From Limnohabitans sp. T6-5 (GTDB lineage: Bacteria > Pseudomonadota > Gammaproteobacteria > Burkholderiales > Burkholderiaceae_C), in assembly GCF_003063315.1 (NCBI RefSeq), contig NZ_NERV01000003.1, forward strand, positions 682,001-746,000: a DNA stretch of 64,000 nt. Reading direction: 5' to 3'. Positions within the stretch are counted from its first letter, which is position 1, and each line of letters opens with the position of its first letter. A program made the position numbers and the translations under genes. Shown here piece by piece: positions 1-8,884 of this stretch. The notes beneath the pieces are model-generated. The model did no database searches. It was given only the letters and a program-made list of their open reading frames with translations, and had not been told where the DNA came from.

Positions 1-1
1 G

Positions 2-85
2 GGCAAGCCGCCCAAGGGGTCGGGAGGCAACGGCAACAGTGGGCATGGCGGTGGCGGTGGCCGTCGTCCTCGTCACTTGCATTGA
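2..85 (+). CDS. C-terminal tail of an upstream gene, cut by window edge
   Basis: An open frame enters from the left edge and stops at TGA 83-85. The visible 27 residues are glycine-rich with a basic end (a run of Gly, then Arg-Arg-Pro-Arg-His-Leu-His). Low-complexity Gly/Arg tails occur on several RNA-binding proteins such as RNA helicases, but too little is visible to name the product. The next gene starts 12 bases later on the same strand, so the two could be co-transcribed. Confidence 0.45.
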   Translation, partial: GKPPKGSGGNGNSGHGGGGGRRPRHLH

Positions 86-97
86 ACGGGGTTTGCC

Positions 98-1411
98 ATG
101 GCAGCCCTGTTTACCCGCGATGTATTGAACCCTGGTGTCCGGTTGCGTGAGGTATTTGGTTGGGCGATGTATGACTTCGCCAATTCTGGTTACACCACCG
201 TGGTCATCACTGCCGTGTTTGCGGCTTACTTTGTGGGGGGTGTGGCCCAGGGCGCTGCATGGGCCACCTTGGCCTGGACGGTGGGTTTGAGTGTTTCTTA
301 TGCCATCGTGATGCTCACCATGCCCGGGCTTGGGGCATGGGCGGATCGCACGGCTGGCAAAAAGCGTTTGTTGATGAGCGTCACCGCTGCTTGCGTGATC
401 AGCACCGCTGCGCTGGCTTGGGTCGGCCCTGGACAGGTGGCCTTGGGTTTGGGCTTGTTGATCATCTCCAACACGTTTTTTTCATACGGCGAGTCCCTGA
501 CGGCTTCCTTTTTGCCTGAACTGGCCAAACCAGAGGCCATGGGCCGCATCAGCGGTTGGGGTTGGTCCTTGGGCTACATCGGCGGCATGCTGACTTTGGG
601 CGTGTGCCTGGCCTATGTGCTGGCGGCGCAAGCCCGTGGTGAGACAGGTAGCCAGTTCGTGCCGGTGACGATGCTGATCACCGCCTTGGTCTATGGCGCG
701 GCGGCATGCGTGACCTTTGCCCTCATGCGAGAGCATTCGCCCCCCCAGCCTGACGCGCCGGTGGTCAGCCTGCTGCAAAGCCTCAAACAACTCCAGCAAA
801 CTTTTCGGGATGCGCGGCCCTACCAGGACTTTGTCCGCCTGATGGCTTGCGCCGTGGCCTATCAGGGCGGGGTGGCGGTGGCGATTTCACTGGCTGCGAT
901 TTATGCCGAGCAAGTGATTGGTTTTCAGCCGCAAGAGACCATGGTCCTGATTTTTGTTCTGAACATTGCGGCCTTTGTGGGCGCCTTTGTGTTTGGTTAC
1001 GCGCAAGACCGCATTGGACACAAATTGGCGCTGACCTTGACTTTGCTGGGTTGGATATTGACCTGCGTGATTGCCGCCTTGTCGAGCACCAAAGAAGTGT
1101 TTTGGTGGGCTGCTGCCATCGCAGGGGTGTGCATGGGTTCGAGCCAATCGTCTGGCCGCGCCATGGCCGGGCTGATGGTGCCGCCTGCGCGCCTGGGTGA
1201 ATTCTTTGGCCTGTGGACCTTTGCGATCCGTCTGGCCAGCATCCTGGGGCCTTTGAGCTATGGCCTCATCACCTGGCTGAGCGGCGGCAATCAGCGCCTG
1301 GCCATTGGCTCGACTTCGCTGCTCTTTGTCTTGGGCTTGGTCTTGCTGATGCCGGTGAGCGTCGAGCGCGGACGCCGAATGGCGCTGGGACAGTCTGAGC
1401 CTTCTTCGTGA
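98..1411 (+). CDS. MFS transporter, UMF1 / Atg22-like family
   Basis: A 437-residue inner-membrane protein with about twelve hydrophobic segments. The N-terminal block 'GWAMYDFANSGYTTVV' (about residues 21-36) is the hallmark of the UMF1 (unknown major facilitator) family related to vacuolar effluxer Atg22. The loop 'GAWADRTAGKK' (about 79-89) is the cytoplasmic MFS signature between helices 2 and 3. The substrate is not predictable; some relatives are linked to amino-acid or small-metabolite export. It lies just downstream of the partial gene at the window edge and is convergent with murI. The REP pair at 1452-1526 sits between the two. Confidence 0.9.
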   Translation: MAALFTRDVLNPGVRLREVFGWAMYDFANSGYTTVVITAVFAAYFVGGVAQGAAWATLAWTVGLSVSYAIVMLTMPGLGAWADRTAGKKRLLMSVTAACVISTAALAWVGPGQVALGLGLLIISNTFFSYGESLTASFLPELAKPEAMGRISGWGWSLGYIGGMLTLGVCLAYVLAAQARGETGSQFVPVTMLITALVYGAAACVTFALMREHSPPQPDAPVVSLLQSLKQLQQTFRDARPYQDFVRLMACAVAYQGGVAVAISLAAIYAEQVIGFQPQETMVLIFVLNIAAFVGAFVFGYAQDRIGHKLALTLTLLGWILTCVIAALSSTKEVFWWAAAIAGVCMGSSQSSGRAMAGLMVPPARLGEFFGLWTFAIRLASILGPLSYGLITWLSGGNQRLAIGSTSLLFVLGLVLLMPVSVERGRRMALGQSEPSS

Positions 1412-1451
1412 TCCGGACCGCTGAAGTTTGAATTTTTTGCACCGCTACTCC

Positions 1452-1526
1452 GTAGGTCGGCAGCTTCAGCTCCGACAAGTGTCCACGCCGAAGTCAGTAA
1501 AGTCGGAGCTGAAGCTACCGACCTAC
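1452..1526. repeat. REP-like family A inverted pair (BIME-like)
   Basis: Two 25-base units face each other, 1452-1476 (+) and 1502-1526 (-), separated by 25 bases. Both begin with GTAGGTCGG, contain the small hairpin AGCT-TC-AGCT and end CCGAC. The arms are complementary at 24 of 25 positions, so the whole element can fold into one long hairpin. It lies between the convergent UMF1 transporter and murI and could work as a bidirectional transcription barrier. The same head recurs at 7641, 7759, 44381, 44472(-), 60885, 60991(-) and 61035. Confidence 0.8.
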
Positions 1527-1576
1527 AAAACCATGGCTTTTTGAACACTTTGCGGGGCAGGATCCATAAGCGCTGA

Positions 1577-2428
1577 TCAGACCTGCGGGTCGGCCTTGTG
1601 GCAGGCCGCATGCGGCAAATCCAGCCAACGCTTCGCCGCCGCTTGAAGGCTGCTCAGTTCGCCATTCGTCAATAGCTGCATGCGGGCCGAAGCGGCCAAT
1701 GGCGCAGGGCCTGCGCGCAGCTGGCCAGCCGCATCCAGCAGTCTTCGCGTTTGCCGGGCCACCGGTTCGCCGGTGGACACCAGCTGAATGTCGCTGCCCA
1801 GCAAGCTTTGCAGCGCCTTGTGCGCGAACACGTAGTGGGTGCAGCCCAACACCAGGGTGTCCATTTGACCTGCAGCCTGGCCAAACTCGCCCATCTGCTG
1901 TGTGTAGTCGCGCAGCAGTTGGGTGATTTTTTCAGAGGTCTGAGCACCGCTGGCGGCGTGTGTGCTTTGCTCGATGGCCAGCGCCAAGCCATTGCAAGGC
2001 TGAACCACGAAGTCGGCCTGGTCTTGCAGGCTGGTGAGCAGCCGATGGAATTTTTCGCTGGACAGCGTACCCTTGGTGCCAATGACGCCGATGCGTTTGG
2101 TTTGGCTCAGCGCCATGGCAGGTTTGAGCGCGGGCTCGACGCCGATCAAGGGCAAATGCGGGTACTGCGCACGCAAGGTGTGAATGGCCGCTGCCGTGGC
2201 CGTGTTGCAGGCCACCACCAGGGCTTTGATGTGGTGATGCTCGATCAGGTGCCGTGCAATGGCCAGGCTGCGTTGGCGCACGAAAAGATCGCTTTTTTCG
2301 CCATAGGGCGCATGACCGCTGTCGGCCCAGTACACAAAGTGCTCATGCGGCAGCTCGGCTTGAAGGGCCTGCAGAACGCTCAGGCCGCCGATGCCGCTGT
2401 CAAAAACGCCGATGGGGGATTCGGTCAT
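1577..2428 (-). CDS. murI: glutamate racemase
   Basis: Cofactor-independent racemase that makes D-glutamate for peptidoglycan. The 283-residue length is normal for the family. Visible motifs are 'IGVFDSGIGGLSV' at 6-18, the first catalytic cysteine in 'VACNTATAAA' (Cys74) and the second in 'GCTHYVF' (Cys196), so both acid/base cysteines are intact. The start at 2428 gives the typical short leader before the VFDSG block; no strong ribosome site is visible. Fumarase lies 55 bases upstream on the same strand, so the two could form an operon. Confidence 0.96.
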   Translation of the reverse strand: MTESPIGVFDSGIGGLSVLQALQAELPHEHFVYWADSGHAPYGEKSDLFVRQRSLAIARHLIEHHHIKALVVACNTATAAAIHTLRAQYPHLPLIGVEPALKPAMALSQTKRIGVIGTKGTLSSEKFHRLLTSLQDQADFVVQPCNGLALAIEQSTHAASGAQTSEKITQLLRDYTQQMGEFGQAAGQMDTLVLGCTHYVFAHKALQSLLGSDIQLVSTGEPVARQTRRLLDAAGQLRAGPAPLAASARMQLLTNGELSSLQAAAKRWLDLPHAACHKADPQV

Positions 2429-2483
2429 GAATGGGGTGAGGGCAGGGGCATCTTGTCAAAACAAAGCCCCCGACGCATCACAT

Positions 2484-4037
2484 TCAGGCAGCTGTGACGC
2501 CAATGCCCTTGAACTCGCCCGTGGCGATGCGTTTTTGCCATTCGGCCGGGCCGGTGATGTGGGCGCTGGTGCCGCCCGCGTCCACCGCCACCGTCACGGG
2601 CATATCGACCACGTCGAATTCATAAATGGCTTCCATGCCCATGTCGGCAAAGCCCACCACTTGGGCGTGTTTGATGGCTTTGGACACAAGGTAAGCCGCG
2701 CCGCCCACGGCCATCAGGTAAGCCGACTTGTGCTTCTTGATGGCTTCGATGGCGACCGGGCCACGCTCGGCCTTGCCGATCATGGCGATCAGGCCGGTGT
2801 TGGCCAGCATCATTTCGGTGAAGCCGTCCATGCGGGTGGCCGTCGTTGGGCCTGCCGGGCCCACAGCCTCGTCGCCCACGGGGTCAACAGGGCCCACGTA
2901 ATAAATCACGCGGTTCTTGAAGCTCACAGGCAGCGGCTCGCCCTTGGCCAGCATGTCTTGAATGCGTTTGTGGGCGGCGTCACGGCCCGTGAGCATCTTG
3001 CCGTTGAGCAGCAAGGTCTGGCCGGGTTTCCAAGCAGCGACCTGTTCGGGTGTCAGGGTGTTCAGGTCCACGCGCTGGCTCTTTTCGGTGTCGGCCGTCC
3101 AGCCCACGTTGGGCCACAGGTCGAGCGAAGGCGCTTCGAGGTACGAAGGGCCGGAGCCATCCAGCACAAAGTGCGCGTGGCGGGTCGCTGCGCAATTGGG
3201 GATCATGGCCACGGGCTTGCTGGCCGCGTGCGTGGGGTACATCTTGATCTTGATGTCGAGCACGGTGGTGAGGCCGCCCAGGCCCTGCGCGCCAATGCCC
3301 AGCGCGTTGACCTTGTGGTACAGCTCCAGGCGCATTTCTTCGACTGGGTCGAGCTTCTCGCCTTTGCTCGATTTTTCGAGCAGCTGGTACATGTCCAGGT
3401 CGTCCATCAGGCTCTCTTTGGCCAAGAGCACGGCTTTTTCAGCGGTGCCGCCGATGCCGATGCCCAGCATGCCGGGTGGGCACCAGCCCGCGCCCATGGT
3501 GGGCACGGTTTTGAGCACCCAGTCCACGATGCTGTCGCCGGGGTTGAGCATGATCAGCTTGGATTTGTTCTCGCTGCCGCCGCCTTTGGCCGCCACGGTC
3601 ACATGCACATGGTGGCCGGGCACGATCTTGGTGAAGATCACGGCAGGCGTGTTGTCTTTGGTGTTCTTGCGGTTGAAGTGCGGGTCAGACACCACGGAGG
3701 CACGCAGCATGTTGTCGGGGTGGTTGTAGCCACGGCGCACGCCTTCGTTCACGGCATCTTCCAAGCTGCCGGTGAAGCCGTCGAATTTCACGTCCATGCC
3801 GACTTCGAGGAACACGTTCACGATGCCAGTGTCTTGGCAAATCGGGCGGTGGCCGAAGGCGCTCATCTTGCTGTTGGTGAGGATCTGCGCAATGGCGTCC
3901 TTGGCGGCGGGGCTTTGCTCGCGCTCGTAGGCGCTGGCCAGGTGCGAGATGAAGTCAGCCGGGTGGTAGTAGCTGATGTATTGCAGCGCGGCAGCAACGG
4001 ATTCGATCAGGTCGTCTTGTTTGATCAGTGTGGTCAT
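2484..4037 (-). CDS. fumarate hydratase, class I (iron-sulfur)
   Basis: TCA-cycle enzyme interconverting fumarate and malate, 517 residues, the usual size for the single-chain class I [4Fe-4S] enzyme (FumA/FumB type). The N-terminal alpha domain carries 'RPICQDTGIVNVFLEVG' (about residues 64-80) with a cluster cysteine. Further cysteines occur in 'GAGWCPPGMLGIGIGG' and 'IPNCAATRHAHF', where the family has its ligands. The beta-domain end 'VDAGGTSAHITGPAEWQ' is typical. It is transcribed from the 4038-4079 gap towards murI. Oxygen-sensitive class I fumarases often coexist with a class II FumC encoded elsewhere. Confidence 0.95.
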   Translation of the reverse strand: MTTLIKQDDLIESVAAALQYISYYHPADFISHLASAYEREQSPAAKDAIAQILTNSKMSAFGHRPICQDTGIVNVFLEVGMDVKFDGFTGSLEDAVNEGVRRGYNHPDNMLRASVVSDPHFNRKNTKDNTPAVIFTKIVPGHHVHVTVAAKGGGSENKSKLIMLNPGDSIVDWVLKTVPTMGAGWCPPGMLGIGIGGTAEKAVLLAKESLMDDLDMYQLLEKSSKGEKLDPVEEMRLELYHKVNALGIGAQGLGGLTTVLDIKIKMYPTHAASKPVAMIPNCAATRHAHFVLDGSGPSYLEAPSLDLWPNVGWTADTEKSQRVDLNTLTPEQVAAWKPGQTLLLNGKMLTGRDAAHKRIQDMLAKGEPLPVSFKNRVIYYVGPVDPVGDEAVGPAGPTTATRMDGFTEMMLANTGLIAMIGKAERGPVAIEAIKKHKSAYLMAVGGAAYLVSKAIKHAQVVGFADMGMEAIYEFDVVDMPVTVAVDAGGTSAHITGPAEWQKRIATGEFKGIGVTAA

Positions 4038-4079
4038 GGTTCGTGAGTCCAGTGGAGAGTCAAAAATATCGAAAAGGGT

Positions 4080-4682
4080 TCAGTGGCCTGCGCTGTCGTG
4101 GTGCGACATCAGGCGGTCAGCCACGGCAATGGCAATGGCGCTGAGCAAGAAAGCGATGTGGATGATGGTTTGCCACATCAGGACTTTTTCGTCGTAGTTG
4201 GCGGCGTTGATGAAGGTCTTGAGCAGGTGAATCGAGCTGATGCCGATGATGGCCGTGCCCAGTTTGACCTTGAGCACCGAGGCGTTGACGTGGTCGAGCC
4301 ACTCGGGTTGGTCCGGGTGGCCTTCGAGGTTCAGGCGCGAGACAAAGGTTTCGTAGCCGCCCACGATGACCATGATCAGCAAGTTGGAGATCATCACCAC
4401 GTCGATCAGGCCCAGCACCACCAGCATGATCACGGTTTCGTTCAGGCTGGTGATGGCCGCATCCGTCTTGTAGCCAATGCTGCTGATCAGCAATTGCAAT
4501 GCGTGTTGGTTACCAAAGGCGGCTTCGAGCAGGTGCACCAGCTCAACCCAAAAATGGAACACATAAACCGCCTGCGCTGCGATCAGCCCCAGATACAGCG
4601 GCAATTGCAGCCAGCGGCTGGCAAAGATGAAGTTGTTGAGTGGGCTGGTGGCGGTTTTGACGCCCGAAGATGGTTTGGACAT
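4080..4682 (-). CDS. TIGR00645 / YqhA family inner-membrane protein
   Basis: A 200-residue protein with about four hydrophobic segments: 'LQLPLYLGLIAAQAVYVF', 'VIMLVVLGLIDVVMISNLLIMVIVGGYE', 'VKLGTAIIGISSIHLL' and a final segment near the C-terminus. The block 'LGLIDVVMISNLLIMVIVGGYETFVSRL' region is characteristic of the YqhA/TIGR00645 family. Function is not established. I chose ATG at 4682 because an AGGAAA site lies just upstream; an in-frame start 90 bases further out would add a non-conserved leader. It sits 42 bases downstream of the fumarase start and is divergent from acs. Confidence 0.88.
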   Translation of the reverse strand: MSKPSSGVKTATSPLNNFIFASRWLQLPLYLGLIAAQAVYVFHFWVELVHLLEAAFGNQHALQLLISSIGYKTDAAITSLNETVIMLVVLGLIDVVMISNLLIMVIVGGYETFVSRLNLEGHPDQPEWLDHVNASVLKVKLGTAIIGISSIHLLKTFINAANYDEKVLMWQTIIHIAFLLSAIAIAVADRLMSHHDSAGH

Positions 4683-4859
4683 GGTTTTCCTGAAACTTTC
4701 CTGAAGCCAGTGGCTTCTGGGGGTCCCGAATTTTAGGCGGTAGAACAGCAATTCAAAACCAAGTCCATGCAAGTCTGATGTCAGTCAGTGCTTTGTAAGA
4801 GCGAACGCCGACATTTGCACCAGTTTTGAAAACGCCATGTCATTGAGGAGACAAATCTG

Positions 4860-6821
4860 ATGAGTTCCACCATTTACCAACCGAGCGCTGATTTCGTTAA
4901 AAACGCCAACGTCTCGGGCATGGCCGCCTACGAAGCCCTGTGCAAAGAAGCTGACACCGATTACCAGGGCTACTGGGGTCGCCTGGCCAAAGAGCTGATC
5001 ACCTGGAAGACGCCTTTCACCAAATTGCTGGACGAGTCCAATGCACCTTTCTTCAAGTGGTTTGAAGACGGCACCTTGAACGTGTCCTACAACTGCCTGG
5101 ATCGCAACGTCGAAAAAGGCCTGGGCGACAAAACCGCCATCATCTTTGAAGCCGACGGCGGCGAAGTGACCAAAGTCACTTACAGCCAGTTGCTGGCCAA
5201 GACCTGTCAATACGCCAACGCGCTCAAATCCCTCGGCATCAAAAAGGGTGACCGCGTTGTCATCTACATCTCCATGTCGATTGACGGCGTGGCCGCCATG
5301 CAAGCTTGCGCCCGCATCGGCGCCACCCACTCGGTGGTGTTCGGCGGCTTTTCTGCCCAGTCGCTGCGAGACCGCATCGAAGACACCGGTGCTGTCGCCG
5401 TGATCACGGCTGACCACCAAGTGCGCGGTGGCAAGCAGTTGCCCCTCAAATCCATCGTGGACGAAGCCCTGGCCCTGGGCGGTTGCGACGCCATCAAAAA
5501 CGTGCTGGTCGTCAAGCGCTCGGGCGCCGACATCGCCATGACCGCAGGCCGCGACCTGTGGATGGCCGACGTGGCCGACCAGCAAGCCACCACCTGCGAG
5601 CCAGAGTGGGTGGGCGCTGAGCACCCCCTGTTCCTGCTTTACACATCGGGCTCGACTGGCAAGCCAAAAGGCGTGCAACACAGCACCGGCGGCTACTTGC
5701 TGCACGCAGCCTTGACCACCCAATGGACCTTCGACCTGAAGGCTGACGACGTGTTCTGGTGCACGGCCGACATCGGCTGGGTCACAGGCCACACCTACAT
5801 CACTTACGGCCCCTTGGCCCTGGGCGGCACCGAGATCGTGTTTGAAGGCGTGCCCACATACCCCGACGCAGGCCGCTTCTGGAAGATGATCCAGGACCAC
5901 AAAGTCTCGATCTTCTACACCGCGCCCACCGCCATCCGCTCGCTGATCAAAGCCGCTGAAGCCAACGACGCCGTGCACCCCAAGAGCTACAACCTGAGCA
6001 GCCTGCGCCTGCTGGGCTCGGTCGGCGAGCCGATCAACCCGGCCGCCTGGGAGTGGTACTACGAGCACGTGGGCGGCAGCCGTTGCCCCATCGTGGACAC
6101 CTTCTGGCAGACCGAAACCGGTGGTCACATGATCACCCCGCTGCCTGGCGTGACCCCCATGGTGCCCGGTTCTTGCACACTGCCGTTCCCCGGCATCCAG
6201 GCCGCCATCGTGAGCGAAACCGGCGAAGACATGCCCAATGGCCAAGGCGGCATTTTGGTCGTCAAGCGCCCTTGGCCTTCCATGATCCGCAACATCTGGG
6301 GCGACCCTGAGCGCTTCAAGAAGAGCTACTACCCTGAAGACTTCAAGGGCAAGTACTACCTGGCTGGCGACGGCGCGATCCGCGACGAGAAAACCGGTTA
6401 CTTCACCATCACCGGCCGCATCGACGACGTGCTGAACGTCTCTGGTCACCGCATGGGCACGATGGAAATCGAATCGGCGTTGGTGAGCTGCACCGAGCTG
6501 GTGGCCGAAGCTGCCGTGGTGGGCCGCCCTGACGACACCACGGGTGAGGCGATTTGCGCCTTCGTGGTGCTCAAGCGCGCCTTGCCAAACAACGACGAAG
6601 GCAAAGCGATTGCCAAGCAATTGCGCGACCACATCGCCAAAGAAATCGGCCCCATTGCCAAACCCAAGGACATCCGCTTTGGCGAGAACCTGCCCAAGAC
6701 CCGCTCGGGCAAGATCATGCGCCGCCTGCTGCGTTCGCTGGCCAAAGGCGAAGAGATCACGCAAGACATCTCGACCCTGGAAAACCCGCACATCCTGGGT
6801 CAGTTGGGTCAGGCGTACTGA
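4860..6821 (+). CDS. acs: acetyl-CoA synthetase (AMP-forming)
   Basis: Activates acetate to acetyl-CoA through an acetyl-AMP intermediate. The 653 residues match the family length. Seen in order: P-loop-like A3 motif '[19 protein letters not shown]' at about 261-279, 'GWVTGHTY', the adenylation motif '[10 protein letters not shown]', the hinge-region '[15 protein letters not shown]', and C-terminal '[11 protein letters not shown]' with the acetylatable catalytic lysine at about 618. GAGGAG sits 9 bases before the ATG. It stands alone as a transcription unit, divergent from the YqhA-like gene and closed by a strong terminator at 6858. Confidence 0.98.
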   Translation: MSSTIYQPSADFVKNANVSGMAAYEALCKEADTDYQGYWGRLAKELITWKTPFTKLLDESNAPFFKWFEDGTLNVSYNCLDRNVEKGLGDKTAIIFEADGGEVTKVTYSQLLAKTCQYANALKSLGIKKGDRVVIYISMSIDGVAAMQACARIGATHSVVFGGFSAQSLRDRIEDTGAVAVITADHQVRGGKQLPLKSIVDEALALGGCDAIKNVLVVKRSGADIAMTAGRDLWMADVADQQATTCEPEWVGAEHPLFLLYTSGSTGKPKGVQHSTGGYLLHAALTTQWTFDLKADDVFWCTADIGWVTGHTYITYGPLALGGTEIVFEGVPTYPDAGRFWKMIQDHKVSIFYTAPTAIRSLIKAAEANDAVHPKSYNLSSLRLLGSVGEPINPAAWEWYYEHVGGSRCPIVDTFWQTETGGHMITPLPGVTPMVPGSCTLPFPGIQAAIVSETGEDMPNGQGGILVVKRPWPSMIRNIWGDPERFKKSYYPEDFKGKYYLAGDGAIRDEKTGYFTITGRIDDVLNVSGHRMGTMEIESALVSCTELVAEAAVVGRPDDTTGEAICAFVVLKRALPNNDEGKAIAKQLRDHIAKEIGPIAKPKDIRFGENLPKTRSGKIMRRLLRSLAKGEEITQDISTLENPHILGQLGQAY

Positions 6822-6857
6822 CCAAACGCGGGCGTCAGCCCGCTGTATCAAGCAAAA

Positions 6858-6888
6858 CAAAGGCAGCTTCGGCTGCCTTTGTTTTTTT
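6858..6888 (+). terminator. Rho-independent terminator of acs
   Basis: A 10-bp perfect stem CAAAGGCAGC / GCTGCCTTTG with a TTCG tetraloop (6858-6881) is followed by seven T residues. It begins 37 bases after the acs stop. Confidence 0.93.
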
Positions 6889-7055
6889 GGGTGTGGGTTT
6901 TTTATTTAAATAAAAAAATAGTACTTAAATTTTATAAAATCTCATCTTCAAAATTATTCCTGTACATGAGTTGAGCAGGACATCAAGGATAAAAAATGAG
7001 ATTCATAGTCAGCTGGGTCATGAATTTGGCTTCAAGTTTTTTGCATAGGATCTCC

Positions 7056-7586
7056 ATGAAAAATCTGCTGGGTACCATCCTGGCGGTTTTTATGAGTTCA
7101 ATCGCCATGGCTGAAAACGCCAGTCCTTTTGGCCTGGAGGTGGGCGTCGCTACTTTGTCGCAAGTGCAAAAGCAAATCGGTGACAAAACGTCACTGACCC
7201 CCACGGGCATCAATAAATACAGTGGTGGAAAGATGTTTGAAGTCGACGGCCATGGGCTGAACGTGGAAGGCGTGAATGCCGTGACCTTCATCTTTGATCA
7301 GGCTGACGTGTTGGTTGGGGTCCTCGTGTCCATGCCTAAAAATCCCAAATCACTGATCAAAACCTTTTCGGGAAAATACAAGGTGATCAACAACAAGGTT
7401 GACAACTTCATGAACTATGGCAGCGCCCAATTCAGCAAGGGAGACACAGTGATCGACATTGACGCGCCCCACCTGAGCTTTGTCATGGAAGTACGTTACT
7501 TGAGCAAACGCTTGCGAGATGCCTTCATGCAGCAATCGAATGCAGAAACGGCCGCCAAGCAAAAACGCAAAGCCGATAGTCTTTGA
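7056..7586 (+). CDS. small secreted/periplasmic protein of unknown function
   Basis: From ATG 7056 the product is 176 residues and opens with a clean Sec signal peptide (Lys-Asn, hydrophobic core LLGTILAVF, cleavage after 'SIAMA'). An alternative in-frame ATG at 6996 has an AAGGA site but would give an awkward 39-residue leader, so I prefer 7056. The mature part is mixed alpha/beta with no motif I recognise; it ends in a Lys/Arg-rich tail. Base composition is lower in GC than the neighbours, and the 100 bases upstream are very AT-rich. A terminator follows at 7611. I do not assign a function. Confidence 0.75.
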   Translation: MKNLLGTILAVFMSSIAMAENASPFGLEVGVATLSQVQKQIGDKTSLTPTGINKYSGGKMFEVDGHGLNVEGVNAVTFIFDQADVLVGVLVSMPKNPKSLIKTFSGKYKVINNKVDNFMNYGSAQFSKGDTVIDIDAPHLSFVMEVRYLSKRLRDAFMQQSNAETAAKQKRKADSL

Positions 7587-7610
7587 ATTGCTGATCTTCA
7601 AATAGGTTCA

Positions 7611-7640
7611 AAAAAACGGCAGCCGAGGCTGCCGTTTTTT
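7611..7640 (+). terminator. Rho-independent terminator
   Basis: A 13-bp stem AAAAAACGGCAGC / GCTGCCGTTTTTT with loop CGAG ends in six T residues. The A-run in the left arm makes it able to terminate from both sides, which suits the convergent gene pair 7056-7586 (+) and 7805-8788 (-). Confidence 0.9.
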
Positions 7641-7784
7641 GTAGGTCGGTGGTCGCAGACCATGGCAATTTTTCGTGTACCGGGCATGCCCTGTATGGAC
7701 AGTCAAAGGGCAATGTCGGACTCTTCGAGTGTCGACTTGCGAAAAGACCAGGGCTTTTGTAGGTCGGTGGTCGAAGACCCCGAC
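7641..7784. repeat. REP-like family A cluster
   Basis: Two units in direct orientation begin GTAGGTCGG at 7641 and 7759. Each is followed by a mini-hairpin: GGTC-GCA-GACC in the first (whose CCGAC end is degraded) and GGTC-GAA-GACC then CCGAC in the second. Between them, 7715-7738 carries a degenerate unit in the opposite orientation (GTCGGACTC-TTC-GAGTGTCGAC). The interior also resembles the interior of the 60885 and 61035 copies. It fills the gap between two convergent genes. Confidence 0.72.
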
Positions 7785-7804
7785 AAATTTCCGCAAACCC
7801 CGCT

Positions 7805-8788
7805 TCAACTCTTCATGCCCAGCCCCAGCTTCTCGATCAGCCGCTTTTCCTTCACATAGCTGGCGAGGATGAACTGGGTGTAGGCCTCGCTGTCCATGTA
7901 GATGACCGGCTGGTCGTACTTCTCAAAGGCGGCCACCACACCAGGGTCGCTCAGGGTTTTCTTGAAACCGTCTTGCAGCTTGCGCACGATCTTGGGGTCC
8001 ATGCCCTTGGGGCCTGCGATGCCAAAGGGCGAATCGGACACCGTGTCGTAGCCCAGCTCGTTGAGCGTGGGCACATTGGGCCAGCGTTTGGTGCGTTTGC
8101 TGCCGTAGGTGGCCAACAGGCGCAGGGTGCCTGCTTCAACGTGGGGTGCCCAGCCGGTGGCGTCGCTGTGGGCGTCGATGTGACCGCCTAAAAGCGCCTG
8201 CAGGCCGTCCGAGCTGCCTTTGAAGGGCACATGGGTGAGCTGGATGCCTGCCTTGCTGGCGAACTCTTCCACGGCCAGGTGTGGCGTGGTGCCGTTGCCA
8301 GTGGAGCCGTAGGCGAACTTGCCAGGGTTGGCTTTGGCGAAATTGACCAGGTCTTTGACCGTCTTGATGGGCGAGTCGGCCTTGACCACGATGCCGAAGG
8401 TGTAACCGGTCAGGCAGGCGATGTAAGTGAAGTCCTTGAGCGGGTCGAACTGCATCTTTTGCATGTGCGGCAAGCGGGCCACGCCGATCGTGATTTGCGA
8501 CAGGGTGTAGCCGTCGGGGGCAGCCTTGACGAGTTCGTTGGGGCCGAGCATGCCGCTCGCACCGGGCTTGTTTTCAACGACGACCTGCTGGCCCAGCACC
8601 TTGGTGGCGCCTTCGGCCAGGGCGCGCATCACGATGTCACTCGACCCGCCTGCCGGCCAGGGGCAGATCAGCTTGAGCGGACGGGTTGGAAAGGCGGGTG
8701 TCTGGGCCAGCGCGGGCAAGGCCAAAGCGGCGGCAGCGGCGATGCCACTTTGCACAAACTGGCGGCGTGAGGTGTCGTTGGTGTTCAC
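7805..8788 (-). CDS. TctC/Bug-family periplasmic substrate-binding protein
   Basis: A 327-residue extracytoplasmic receptor of the tripartite tricarboxylate transporter type. It starts with GTG at 8788, 6 bases after AGGAGA. The leader 'SRRQFVQSGIAAAAALALPALAQ' region has a twin-arginine-like SRRxF motif (residues 8-12), so export may be by Tat. Family blocks seen are 'PWPAGGSSDIVMRALAEG', 'VVENKPGASGMLGPNE', 'YGSTGNGTTPHLA' and 'PFKGSSDGLQALLGGHID'. No TctA/TctB membrane genes are adjacent, as is usual for the expanded Bug family in Burkholderiales; the ligand is unknown. The downstream REP cluster separates it from the convergent orphan gene. Confidence 0.93.
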   Translation of the reverse strand: MNTNDTSRRQFVQSGIAAAAALALPALAQTPAFPTRPLKLICPWPAGGSSDIVMRALAEGATKVLGQQVVVENKPGASGMLGPNELVKAAPDGYTLSQITIGVARLPHMQKMQFDPLKDFTYIACLTGYTFGIVVKADSPIKTVKDLVNFAKANPGKFAYGSTGNGTTPHLAVEEFASKAGIQLTHVPFKGSSDGLQALLGGHIDAHSDATGWAPHVEAGTLRLLATYGSKRTKRWPNVPTLNELGYDTVSDSPFGIAGPKGMDPKIVRKLQDGFKKTLSDPGVVAAFEKYDQPVIYMDSEAYTQFILASYVKEKRLIEKLGLGMKS

Positions 8789-8884
8789 AAGTCTCTCCTG
8801 ATGGGTTCAGCACGCAGTATGGCCCGGGCGTCTGCGCGTATGCATCGGGAGTTCCCTCAAAAGGTCGCGTGTGTGACCAACACC

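Noticed and set aside
2391-4046. A 551-codon plus-strand frame opposite fumarase
   Set aside because: Antisense shadow. Class I fumarase on the other strand has all family motifs.
4785-6860. A 691-codon open frame on the minus strand
   Set aside because: It lies entirely opposite acs. Its translation is Gly/His/Val/Asp-rich with no family features, the usual mirror of a GC-rich gene.
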